The notes under the pieces: model-generated
Told to the model about the DNA's origin: nothing
Seen by the model: the letters and a program-made list of their open reading frames with translations, nothing else
Database searches by the model: none
In this document: positions 26,026 through 33,571 of the stretch, in pieces
Numbering within the stretch: position 1 is the first letter of the stretch
How the letters are laid out: each line of letters starts with the position of its first letter
Program-made: the position numbers and the translations under genes
NCBI GenBank assembly: GCA_035945115.1
Contig: DASZAN010000201.1
Coordinates: forward strand, 1-64,000
DNA from: DAHUYF01 sp035945115
Lineage (GTDB): Bacteria; Pseudomonadota; Alphaproteobacteria; ATCC43930; CGMCC-115725
Length of the DNA stretch: 64,000 nucleotides
Reading direction: 5' to 3'

Positions 26026-27612
26026 CTAATACCCCAGCGCCAATCCGTCCTTGCGGGGCTCGGAGCCGCCGATCAGCGCGCCCTTCGCGTGGTCGATGAA
26101 GATCGCCTGGCAACCGCCCAGTGGCTTCAATGGCCGCTCGATCGCGTGGCCGCGGCGCGCCAGCTCGCATTCGGTCTCGGCGTCGATGGTCGCTTCGAGT
26201 GCCAGCTTGCCGCCGAAGGCGAAGCTGCGTGGCGCTTCCGCCGCCTGCTGCGGATCGAGATGCTCGTCGAGCATGCGTGAGAGGACGTTCGCATGGCCCG
26301 TTGCCTGGTATTGGCCGCCCATGACGCCGAACGGCATCACGGCGCGCCCGTCCTTCACCAGCATGCCCGGAATGATCGTGTGGAGCGGCCGCTTGCCGGG
26401 CGCGATCGCGTTGGGATGACCCGGGGTCGTGCGGAACATCGAGCCGCGGCTGTGCAGCATGACGCCGCTCTCGGGCGCATAGACGCCGCAGCCGAATTCG
26501 TGAAAGAGCGAGTTGATAAACGAGATGGCGTTGCGGTCGCGGTCGACGACGCAAAGATAGACCGTGTCTTTATGCTCGACCTCGTCCCACATCACGGGGT
26601 CGGAGGCGCGCGCAGGGTCGATGCGGCGGCGCACCGCGTCGCTGTAGGCGTCCGAGAGGAACTTGTCGACGGGCACGGGCACCTGTCGGGGATCGCCGAA
26701 ATAAGCATCGCGCGCGCGATAGGCCGCTTTGGTCGCCTCGGCGAGGAGATGGATGCGGTCGACCTCGCCGCATGCGGCCGAAAGGTCGAAGCCCTCAAGG
26801 GTGCGCAGGATCATGAGCGCGGCGAGGCCCTGGCCGTTGGGCGGACACTCGAAGACGTCGTGGCCGCGGTAGTTGGCCGAGATGGGCTCGACCCACTCGG
26901 CGCGCTGGGCTGCGAAATCCTCGAGGGTGTGGAGCCCGCCGGCGGCGTTGAGCCGGCGCACGATGTCGGCGACGACGGGCCCTTGGTAAAATCCGGCGCG
27001 GCCGTCCTTGGCGATGCGGCTGAGCGTGGCGGCGAGCGCCGGTTGCTTCAGGCGATCACCCAACGCCGGAAGCCGTCCGTCCCGCAGGAACGCGCGCGCC
27101 GCACCCGCGTCCCTGGCGACCTTGGCCACCAGAGCGGGCTGGGCGAAATCGAAGGCGACGCGGGGCGTGACGAGCACGCCCTCCTCGGCAAGGCGAATGG
27201 CGGGCGCGAGCAGTGCCGCCATGTCGCGGCTGCCATGCGCCTCTAGCAGGGCGAACCAGGCGTCGACCGCCCCCGGCACGGTCGCGGCGTGTACGCTCTC
27301 GATCGCGATCTCGCGCATGCCGCGACCGCCATACCAGTCGACCGTGGCCTTCATCGGCGCGCGACCGGAGCCGTCCAAGGCGAGCGGCCGGCCGGCTTTC
27401 GGCGAATAAAGGACGAAGCAATCGCCGCCGATCCCGGTCATATGCGGCTCGGCGACGCAGAGCACGGCCGAGGCGGCAATCGCCGCATCGACGGCATTGC
27501 CGCCGTCGCGGAGCACGTCGAGTGCCACCAGCGTCGCCAAGGGATGCGAGGTGGCGGCCATGCCGGTGCCGGCAATCGCCGCGGAGCGGCGGGGGTCGTG
27601 AAAATTACGCAT
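26026..27612 (-). CDS. gamma-glutamyltransferase family protein (Ntn-hydrolase)
   Basis: A 528-residue gamma-glutamyltranspeptidase-like proenzyme. N-terminal GTGMAATSHPLATLVALDVLRDGGNAVDAAIA is the family start. The autocleavage nucleophile is the Thr in EHKDTVYLCVVD (about residue 350), followed by SFINSLFHEFGCGV and the small-subunit region PLHTIIPGMLV. Members hydrolyse or transfer the gamma-glutamyl group of glutathione or gamma-glutamyl amides; some act as cephalosporin acylases. No signal peptide is seen, so it may be cytoplasmic. Start at ATG 27612 has AAGGAC upstream. It is divergent from the thiolase gene. A motif at 27691-27714, 79 bp upstream, recurs ahead of the transporter operon at 60400. 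Confidence 0.88.
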   Translation of the reverse strand: MRNFHDPRRSAAIAGTGMAATSHPLATLVALDVLRDGGNAVDAAIAASAVLCVAEPHMTGIGGDCFVLYSPKAGRPLALDGSGRAPMKATVDWYGGRGMREIAIESVHAATVPGAVDAWFALLEAHGSRDMAALLAPAIRLAEEGVLVTPRVAFDFAQPALVAKVARDAGAARAFLRDGRLPALGDRLKQPALAATLSRIAKDGRAGFYQGPVVADIVRRLNAAGGLHTLEDFAAQRAEWVEPISANYRGHDVFECPPNGQGLAALMILRTLEGFDLSAACGEVDRIHLLAEATKAAYRARDAYFGDPRQVPVPVDKFLSDAYSDAVRRRIDPARASDPVMWDEVEHKDTVYLCVVDRDRNAISFINSLFHEFGCGVYAPESGVMLHSRGSMFRTTPGHPNAIAPGKRPLHTIIPGMLVKDGRAVMPFGVMGGQYQATGHANVLSRMLDEHLDPQQAAEAPRSFAFGGKLALEATIDAETECELARRGHAIERPLKPLGGCQAIFIDHAKGALIGGSEPRKDGLALGY

Positions 27613-27690
27613 GTCCTTGCCTCGATGCCGGCTTTCCGAGGGCGCTATCCATGCCATCCAAGAGCCGGCCGGGCAAGAGCCGGCGCTCGC

Positions 27691-27714
27691 ACATTTTTTT
27701 GTCGCCTTTTGTCG
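27691..27714 (-). promoter_or_regulatory. GACAAAA direct-repeat motif, copy 1
   Basis: In the orientation of the gamma-glutamyltransferase gene the sequence is GACAAAAGGCGACAAAAAA: two GACAAAA units spaced 10 bp, so on the same face of the helix. A copy with one mismatch in 19 bp lies upstream of the amino-acid transporter operon (60273-60294), in the same orientation and at a similar distance from the start codon. It is probably a regulator site or an upstream promoter element. It also sits between this gene and the divergent thiolase. Confidence 0.5.
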
Positions 27715-27805
27715 CTATCGCGCCGGCGAGTAGGACGAACCGGTGCGCGGTTGCGCTAAGACCGCAGCGCGACGATATTCCCGGCAGCAAAGGACGAGGT
27801 GGGCC

Positions 27806-29017
27806 ATGGCGGATGCCTATGTTTATGACGGTCTGCGCACGCCGATCGGGCGGCATGCTGGCGCGCTTGCGCCGGTGCGGCCCGACGATCTCCTGAGCGG
27901 CGTCATCCGGGAGCTGGTCACCCGCAATCCCTTCAAGCCCGAGGCGTACGAGGATGCGATCGTCGGCTGCACCAACCAGGCCGGTGAGGATGCGCGCAAC
28001 GTCGCCCGCCATGCCGCGCTGCTCGCCGGCCTTCCCACCAGCATCGGCGGCCTCACCGTCAATCGCCTGTGCGGCAGCGGCCTTGCTGCCGTGGCGGACG
28101 CGGCGCGCGCCGCAAGCGTCGGCCAAGGCGATCTCTTCATCGCCGGCGGGGTCGAAAGCATGAGCCGCGCGCCCTTCGTCATGGCGAAAGCGGAAAGCGC
28201 CTACAGCCGCGAGATGAAGGTGTTCGACAGCACCATCGGCGCGCGCTTTCCCAATCCCCGCATCGCCAAGGGCTTCGGCGAAGACACCATGCCGCAGACC
28301 GCCGACAACGTCGCCCACGACTACGAGATCAGTCGCGAAGCGAGCGATCGCTTCGCGCTCGCCTCGCAGGAAAAATACGCACGCGCCAAGGCTGACGGCT
28401 TCTACGAAGCGGAGCTGCTCGCGGTGAAGATTGCCGGCGCCAAGCGCGGCGCCGAAACGGTGGTGGCGCAGGACGAGCACCCCCGCCCCAACACGACAAT
28501 CGAGCGGCTCGCCGAGTTGAAGCCGCTCTTCCCGAATGGCGTCGTTACCGCCGGCAATGCCTCAGGCGTCAACGACGGTGCCGCCGCGCTCCTCATCGGC
28601 GGCAAGGCAGCCGGCGAGAAAGCCGGCAAGGCGCCGATCGCGCGCCTCGTCTCTGCTGCGGTGGCTGGCGTTGAGCCGCGCGTCATGGGCCTTGGCCCGG
28701 TGCCCGCCTCGAAAAAGGCGCTGGTGCGGGCGGGGCTCAGCCTCAAGGACATGGATGTGATCGAGCTCAACGAGGCCTTCGCGAGCCAGGTGCTCGGCTG
28801 CCTCAAGCTGCTCGAGATCGACTTCGCCGACAGCCGCGTCAATCCCAATGGCGGCGCCATCGCCATCGGTCATCCGCTCGGCGCCTCGGGCGCACGGCTC
28901 GCGCTCACCGCCATCCGCCAATTGCAGCGGGCGGGCGGCCGCTATGCGCTCGTCACCATGTGCATCGGCGTCGGCCAGGGGATCGCCGCCATCTTCGAGC
29001 GCGTCGGCAACGCGTGA
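27806..29017 (+). CDS. acetyl-CoA acyltransferase, 3-oxoadipyl-CoA thiolase type
   Basis: A 403-residue degradative thiolase. The nucleophile Cys is in NRLCGSGLAAVADAA (about residue 89), the second catalytic elements are NGGAIAIGHPLGASGAR (His) and TMCIGVGQG (Cys). The N-terminus YVYDGLRTPIGRHAGALAPVRPDDL resembles PcaF/PaaJ-type 3-oxoadipyl-CoA thiolases, which split 3-oxoadipyl-CoA into succinyl-CoA and acetyl-CoA. A generic 3-ketoacyl-CoA thiolase is possible. It is followed after 10 bp by a metallo-beta-lactamase-fold gene. A 3-oxoacid CoA-transferase pair that could feed it is encoded at 37217-38560. Confidence 0.9.
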   Translation: MADAYVYDGLRTPIGRHAGALAPVRPDDLLSGVIRELVTRNPFKPEAYEDAIVGCTNQAGEDARNVARHAALLAGLPTSIGGLTVNRLCGSGLAAVADAARAASVGQGDLFIAGGVESMSRAPFVMAKAESAYSREMKVFDSTIGARFPNPRIAKGFGEDTMPQTADNVAHDYEISREASDRFALASQEKYARAKADGFYEAELLAVKIAGAKRGAETVVAQDEHPRPNTTIERLAELKPLFPNGVVTAGNASGVNDGAAALLIGGKAAGEKAGKAPIARLVSAAVAGVEPRVMGLGPVPASKKALVRAGLSLKDMDVIELNEAFASQVLGCLKLLEIDFADSRVNPNGGAIAIGHPLGASGARLALTAIRQLQRAGGRYALVTMCIGVGQGIAAIFERVGNA

Positions 29018-29027
29018 CGGCGATCGC

Positions 29028-30080
29028 ATGAGTCCACATGACGGCGGCGGCCTCGCCGCGCTGCGCTTTCCGCACCGCGGGCCGCCGCTGCCGGCAACGG
29101 CGCAGGAGATCGCGCCCGGCGTGCGCTGGCTGCGCATGCCGCTTCCCTTCGCCCTCGACCACATCAATCTGTGGCTCATCGCCGACGGCGCCGGCTGGGC
29201 GATCGTCGACAGCGGCATCCATAGCGCGGAGACCAAGGCGCTCTGGGAGCAGATTTTCGCCACCGGGCTCGACGGCAAGCCGGTCACGCGCCTCATTTGC
29301 ACGCATTACCATCCCGACCATGTCGGCCTCGCCGGCTGGCTCACGGAGCGTCTCGGCATCGAGCTCTGGATGACCGATACCGAATGGCGCTTCGGCCATG
29401 AGCGGAGCCATGCGATAGCGGATGGCATCCACCCGTCGGTGGCGGAGATGTATCGCCAAGCCGGCCTGGCGGAGCAGACGCGGGCCACGCTGGGGATCGC
29501 CCGCGGCAGCCACTACCGGAGCCGGGTCTTACCGCTTCCCGACCGCCATCGTACCCTGAGCGATGGCATGGACCTCCTCCTGGGCGGCCGCACCTGGCGC
29601 GTCGTCGTCGGCCGCGGCCATGCCCCGGAGCATGCCTGTCTCTTTTCGCCCGAACTCGATCTCTTCATCGCCGGCGATCAGGTGCTGCCCAAGATCTCGC
29701 CCAATGTCAGCCTTTGGCCCGCGGACCTCGACCCCGATCCGCTCGGCAGCTTTCTCTTGAGCCTCAAGCGGCTGCGCCAGGCGGTGCCGCCGACGAGCTT
29801 CGTCCTTCCCTCGCACAACCTGCCGTTCTACGGCCTCCACACCCGCCTCGACCAGCTCGCGGCGCTGCACGCCGCGCGGCTCGATCAGGTGGTGAGCGCG
29901 TGCGCTGAGCCGCACACGGTGGCCGACCTCGTGCCGACCCTCTTCACCCGCGCCCTGGACCGCCACCAACTCGGCTTTGCCATCGGCGAAACCCTGTCGC
30001 ATCTGGTCCGCGCCGCCACGGCGGGCCGCCTCCGCCGGCACGAGCGCGCGGACGGCGTCTGGCTCTTCGAACGGACATAG
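29028..30080 (+). CDS. metallo-beta-lactamase-fold hydrolase
   Basis: A 350-residue protein. The metal-binding THYHPDHVG motif is at about residue 90, with further ligand positions in GRGHAPEH and FIAGDQVLP, and the SHNLPFYG motif near residue 265. The C-terminal ~80 residues are helical and may form the small domain seen in LACTB2-like and related hydrolases. Likely a hydrolase of thioesters or similar; substrate unknown. It begins 10 bp after the thiolase stop, so the two form an operon and the substrate may be an acyl-CoA-related compound. Confidence 0.88.
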   Translation: MSPHDGGGLAALRFPHRGPPLPATAQEIAPGVRWLRMPLPFALDHINLWLIADGAGWAIVDSGIHSAETKALWEQIFATGLDGKPVTRLICTHYHPDHVGLAGWLTERLGIELWMTDTEWRFGHERSHAIADGIHPSVAEMYRQAGLAEQTRATLGIARGSHYRSRVLPLPDRHRTLSDGMDLLLGGRTWRVVVGRGHAPEHACLFSPELDLFIAGDQVLPKISPNVSLWPADLDPDPLGSFLLSLKRLRQAVPPTSFVLPSHNLPFYGLHTRLDQLAALHAARLDQVVSACAEPHTVADLVPTLFTRALDRHQLGFAIGETLSHLVRAATAGRLRRHERADGVWLFERT

Positions 30081-30165
30081 TCGAAACCCGCACCGCAATC
30101 GCGCTGCAATTATGCATGGTGCGTGCTAGACTGATCCTGGCCAGGCACAGGACAGGGTGGCGGCA

Positions 30166-30891
30166 ATGATGCCCGCCTTTCAGACGTTCATCGACCGCCT
30201 ATCCGAGGCGCCGGACGGCGACGCTTTGGGCAGGGCGATGCAGACGTTTGCCGACGAGCTTGGGTTCTCGAAGTTCACGTATCTCGGGTTTCGTCGGCCC
30301 GGGCCACAGCTTCCGGTCTATGTAACCACATACCCGACGGAATGGGTCTATCATTACGTTGGACGACGCTATCAGGAGATCGATCCTGTCGTCATTAAAG
30401 CGCGCCAGAGCATGCTGCCATTTGCCTGGGACGAACACGCAGCGGGTCCTCATTCCTCGCGCGAGCAGCAGCGCTTCTTCGGTGAAGCCGCGGAGTTCGG
30501 GATTCGCGCCGGTCTCACCGTTCCGATCCATGATAGCCAGGCCGGACTCGCGACGGTTACTTTTGTCTCCGAGGAAAAGCCAAGCCGAATTCCGCGGCAA
30601 GTTCAGCATCATCGCAATGCCCTGCATCTGGCGGCGATTTACTTTCATGCACACGCTCGGCAGAAGCTCGAAGATCCTTTCGAGGTAGAGCGCCCACATC
30701 TGAGCCCGCGCGAAATCGCGTGCCTTCAGTGGGTCGTGAGAGGCAAGAGCACATGGGATATTGGGGAAATCCTCAGCATTTCGCGGCGCACCGTTGTTTT
30801 TCACGTCGAGAACGCCAAGCGCAAGTTGAACGCGGTGACGCTACCGCAAGCGGTCGCGATCGCGCTCTATAACAAGCTCATCGAGTTCTGA
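30166..30891 (+). CDS. luxR-like: LuxR-family acyl-homoserine-lactone receptor/regulator
   Basis: A 241-residue LuxR-type regulator. The autoinducer-binding domain keeps the hallmark residues Trp60 (YPTEW), Tyr64, Asp73-Pro74 (EIDPVV) and Trp88 (FAWDE). The C-terminal GerE-type HTH is LSPREIACLQWVVRGKS...ISRRTVVFHVENAKRKL (from about residue 178). The ATG at 30166 has AGGACAGG 9 bp upstream; a GTG at 30157 abuts that site and is less likely. A luxI gene follows 115 bp downstream with a lux-box-like palindrome in between, so this regulator probably activates luxI. A 12-bp palindrome TGCAATTATGCA lies upstream at 30105-30116. Confidence 0.93.
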   Translation: MMPAFQTFIDRLSEAPDGDALGRAMQTFADELGFSKFTYLGFRRPGPQLPVYVTTYPTEWVYHYVGRRYQEIDPVVIKARQSMLPFAWDEHAAGPHSSREQQRFFGEAAEFGIRAGLTVPIHDSQAGLATVTFVSEEKPSRIPRQVQHHRNALHLAAIYFHAHARQKLEDPFEVERPHLSPREIACLQWVVRGKSTWDIGEILSISRRTVVFHVENAKRKLNAVTLPQAVAIALYNKLIEF

Positions 30892-30900
30892 AGAGTTGCC

Positions 30901-30918
30901 CCTGTCATAAAATACAGG
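30901..30918 (+). promoter_or_regulatory. lux box upstream of luxI
   Basis: CCTGTCATAAAATACAGG is an 18-bp imperfect palindrome with perfect 5-bp arms (CCTGT/ACAGG), matching the arms of the Vibrio fischeri lux box. It is centred 97 bp before the luxI start, in the luxR-luxI gap. A possible -10 element TAATTC is at 30933-30938, so the box would overlap or abut the -35 region as in LuxR-activated promoters. A second small palindrome, GCCCTTTTGGGC, follows at 30921-30932. Confidence 0.7.
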
Positions 30919-31006
30919 CTGCCCTTTTGGGCTAATTCTCCTCCAAATATTGGCGTCTACCGCGTGCCATCGAGATGGGCGAAAGCGCGGGACAGCGGGG
31001 CTCGCC

Positions 31007-31642
31007 ATGATCTACATGATCGACAGAACTCGCTTTGGAGAGTTCATCCCTCAACTCACAGAAATGCACCGCCTGCGATACCGCGTCTTCAAGGAACGGC
31101 TGAACTGGGACGTGACTGTGAGCGGTGATCTGGAGATCGATGAGTACGACGCTCTCAATCCCATCTATCTGCTCTACTGCAATTCCGCCGGCCGCGTTGA
31201 AGGCGGCGTGCGGTTTCTGCCGACGACCGGGCCGAACATGCTGCGAAACAGCTTTCCTGCACTGCTCGGACCCAATCCGGCGCCGAGGAGCCCCAGGATT
31301 TGGGAAAGCAGCCGTTTCTCGCTCGACATCGATGCCACCTCGCAGAAGACGCCGTCGGGATTGTCGCAAGCGACGCTGGAGTTGATCGCAGGAATGCTGG
31401 AGTTCGGCGTGCAACGCGATCTTACCGACATCGTGACCGTCACGGATATAAGGATCGAGCGAATTCTGCGTCGAGCCAGCGTGCTTTGGCGCCGCATTCA
31501 CGAACCGCAGCGGATTGGCAATTCGATAGCGGTTGCCGGATTTGCCAGCGTCTCGCAAGAGGTGGTCGATCGCGTGAAGGAACTCGGCGGCCTCTACGGC
31601 CCGGTGCTCTCCGAGCCGCTGCAGTTGAAGGAGACGGCGTAA
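31007..31642 (+). CDS. luxI-like: acyl-homoserine-lactone synthase
   Basis: A 211-residue LuxI-family enzyme making an N-acyl-homoserine lactone from S-adenosylmethionine and an acyl donor. All key residues are present: Arg24, Phe28 and Trp34 (LRYRVFKERLNW), Asp45 and Asp48 (EIDEYD), Arg69 (GGVRFLPT), Glu100 and Arg103 (WESSRFSLD). The acyl chain cannot be predicted. The ATG at 31007 gives canonical numbering. It is preceded by luxR and a lux box, and its stop overlaps by one base the start of an 80-residue gene (TAATG), so the latter is translationally coupled. Confidence 0.95.
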   Translation: MIYMIDRTRFGEFIPQLTEMHRLRYRVFKERLNWDVTVSGDLEIDEYDALNPIYLLYCNSAGRVEGGVRFLPTTGPNMLRNSFPALLGPNPAPRSPRIWESSRFSLDIDATSQKTPSGLSQATLELIAGMLEFGVQRDLTDIVTVTDIRIERILRRASVLWRRIHEPQRIGNSIAVAGFASVSQEVVDRVKELGGLYGPVLSEPLQLKETA

Positions 31643-31884
31643 TGGACGAGCTCACCTCGAAGGCATCGCGGCTGCGCGCGCTGCGGCAGCTCGCCGAGTA
31701 CGCGACGACGGAAAGCCGGGAATTGGAGATGGCGGGGCTCGAGCGGCTCTTCGGCGCCGCTGCGGTTGCGATCGAGGCGGCGCTCCAAAAAGATGCGCGG
31801 CTCTCCGCCGCCGCTCGCCGCCACTCTCAGATCAAGCTCGTTATCGGCGGCGCTCGCCCCTACGGGAACCGCGCGGAACGGTAG
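31642..31884 (+). CDS. small protein coupled to luxI, unknown function
   Basis: An 80-residue, strongly helical and charged protein (LTSKASRLRALRQLAEYATTESRELEMAGLE...). Its ATG overlaps the luxI stop by one base, and GGAG sits just upstream inside luxI, so it is coupled to AHL synthase translation. No signal peptide, membrane segment or cysteine is present. It is in the size range of small quorum-sensing modulators (such as TraM-type antiactivators) but shows no similarity I can recognise. Position is the only evidence for a signalling role. Confidence 0.7.
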   Translation: MDELTSKASRLRALRQLAEYATTESRELEMAGLERLFGAAAVAIEAALQKDARLSAAARRHSQIKLVIGGARPYGNRAER

Positions 31885-31992
31885 CCGTCGCGCGCGACGC
31901 GCCGTTCCTCTCGCCGTGCAGGGGCCGGCGGCGCACCTCTTGCCCGCTCTTCGCAGCCGTGCTTTGTTCGCTCCCATGAGGAGCGCCTTCGC

Positions 31993-32808
31993 ATGAGCAA
32001 GCTGCGCGAGCTCGACGCCGCGGTGGCGGAGATCAGGGACGCGAGCATGCTGGCCGTTCCCGCCGATTATGCCGGCGTCGCCATGGCAGCGACGCGCGCG
32101 CTCATCCGCGGCGGCGCCAAGAGCCTTCATCTCGTGACCTTGCCCGCCTCGTCGCTCCAGGCTGACCTGCTGATCGGCACCGGCGCGGTCGCCACGGTGG
32201 AGACCTCGGCGGTCGGCTTCGGCGAGCTCGGCCAGGCACCACGCTTTGCCGCCGCGGTGAGGCTCGGCACGATCGCCATCAAGGATGCCACCTGTCCGGC
32301 GATCCATGCAGCGCTCCGCGCGACGGAGATGGGCAGCCCCTTCGCGCCGCTCCGCGGCATTATCGGCTCCGACCTACTGAAGGCGCGGCCCGACTGGAAG
32401 GTGGTCGACAATCCCTTTGGCGAGAACGATCCGATCGTGCTGCTCCCGGCCATACAGCCCGATGTGGCTCTCTTCCACGCGCCCCTCGCCGATCGGCGCG
32501 GCAATGTCTGGGTGGGACGCCGGCGCGACCTCTTCACCCTCGCCCATGCGGCGCAGAAGAGCGTCGTTACCGTGGAGAAGCTTTACGACGGCAACCTTCT
32601 CGATGACGAGGTGATGGCCGCGGCGACGATCCCGTCCTTCTATGTGACCGCGATCGCACTGGCGCCGCGCGGCGCCTGGCCGCTCAAATTCGGCGATCTC
32701 TATCCCGAGGACACGCGCCACATCCTCGAATACCTGGCACTCGCGGCGACCGAGGACGGCTTCCGCCGCTATCTCGACCAATATGTCTTCGAGCGCCGCG
32801 CCGCATGA
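31993..32808 (+). CDS. class I CoA-transferase subunit A (GctA/IpdA-like)
   Basis: A 271-residue subunit of the glutaconate-CoA-transferase type: LRELDAAVAEIRDASMLAVP at the start, IRGGAKSLHLVTL, FAPLRGIIGSDLLK, and PDVALFHAPLADRRGNVWVG. Glutaconate CoA-transferase moves CoA between dicarboxylic acids, while IpdAB relatives are hydrolases in steroid ring degradation; sequence alone does not decide. A good AGGAG site precedes the ATG at 31993. It forms an operon with subunit B, a CaiB/BaiF transferase and a thioesterase, all overlapping or within 3 bp. Confidence 0.85.
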   Translation: MSKLRELDAAVAEIRDASMLAVPADYAGVAMAATRALIRGGAKSLHLVTLPASSLQADLLIGTGAVATVETSAVGFGELGQAPRFAAAVRLGTIAIKDATCPAIHAALRATEMGSPFAPLRGIIGSDLLKARPDWKVVDNPFGENDPIVLLPAIQPDVALFHAPLADRRGNVWVGRRRDLFTLAHAAQKSVVTVEKLYDGNLLDDEVMAAATIPSFYVTAIALAPRGAWPLKFGDLYPEDTRHILEYLALAATEDGFRRYLDQYVFERRAA

Positions 32809-32809
32809 G

Positions 32810-33568
32810 ATGAGCGAGGCGGCGCTCGAGATCAAGCCCGAGGAAGTGCTGATCGCGGTGGTCGAGCGCCTCATCGCCGGCGCACGCCATGTCGCGGTGG
32901 GCGCCGCGTCACCGATCCCGGCAGCGGCGGCCTTTCTCGCGCAACGTATCTCGCCCGACGGGACGACCGTCTCGCTGCAGCAAAGTCCCGAACACAATCT
33001 CTTCACCGATGGCGGACGCGAGCTCTTCGACAGCGCCGGACAAGGCCGCATCGATGTCTTTTTTTTCTCGGGCGTCCAGATCGACGGCAGCGCCAACATC
33101 AATCTCCACGTCGTCGGCGACTACGCCCATCCCAAAGCGCGCTTCGCCGGCGCCTATGGCTCCGCATATCTCTACTTCACGGTGCCGCGCATCGTACTCT
33201 TCCGCACGGAGCATTCACGCCGGAGCCTCGTTGAGAAAGTCGACTTCGTGAGCGCACCCGGCACGAGCCCGCCCCATGTCTTCCGCCGTGGCGGCCCCGT
33301 CGGATTGGTGACATCGCTCTGCCACTTCGCCTTCGACCGGGCACGGGCACGCTTTCGCCTCGAGAGTGTCCATCCCGGCCACAGCCTTGAGGAAGTGCGC
33401 GACCATACCGGCTTCGATTTCGATGTACCCGAACACGTGCCGATGACGCCGCCGCCCTCGCCCGAGCGCTTGCGGCTCTTGCGCGAAGAGATCGCGCCGG
33501 CGCTTGCCGCGATATATCCCAAATTCGCCGAGCGCGTCTTCGGCATTCCGCTTTCACAAACAGGATAA
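32810..33568 (+). CDS. class I CoA-transferase subunit B (GctB/IpdB-like)
   Basis: A 252-residue partner subunit. The N-terminus reads IKPEEVLIAVVERLIAGARHVAVGAASPIPAAAAFLA, and the core has VFFFSGVQIDGSANINLHVVGDY. The Glu of the SENG motif of SCOT-type beta subunits is replaced here by the SGVQID loop, as in GctB/IpdB-like proteins. The ATG at 32810 lies one base after the subunit A stop. Together with subunit A it should form the active heteromer in the cytoplasm. An upstream in-frame ATG at 32783 lies within subunit A and is less likely. Confidence 0.85.
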   Translation: MSEAALEIKPEEVLIAVVERLIAGARHVAVGAASPIPAAAAFLAQRISPDGTTVSLQQSPEHNLFTDGGRELFDSAGQGRIDVFFFSGVQIDGSANINLHVVGDYAHPKARFAGAYGSAYLYFTVPRIVLFRTEHSRRSLVEKVDFVSAPGTSPPHVFRRGGPVGLVTSLCHFAFDRARARFRLESVHPGHSLEEVRDHTGFDFDVPEHVPMTPPPSPERLRLLREEIAPALAAIYPKFAERVFGIPLSQTG

Positions 33569-33571
33569 AAG

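Noticed and set aside
30921..30932. GCCCTTTTGGGC as a luxR terminator
   Set aside because: The stem is only 4 bp and no T-tract follows it; it more likely belongs to the luxI control region.
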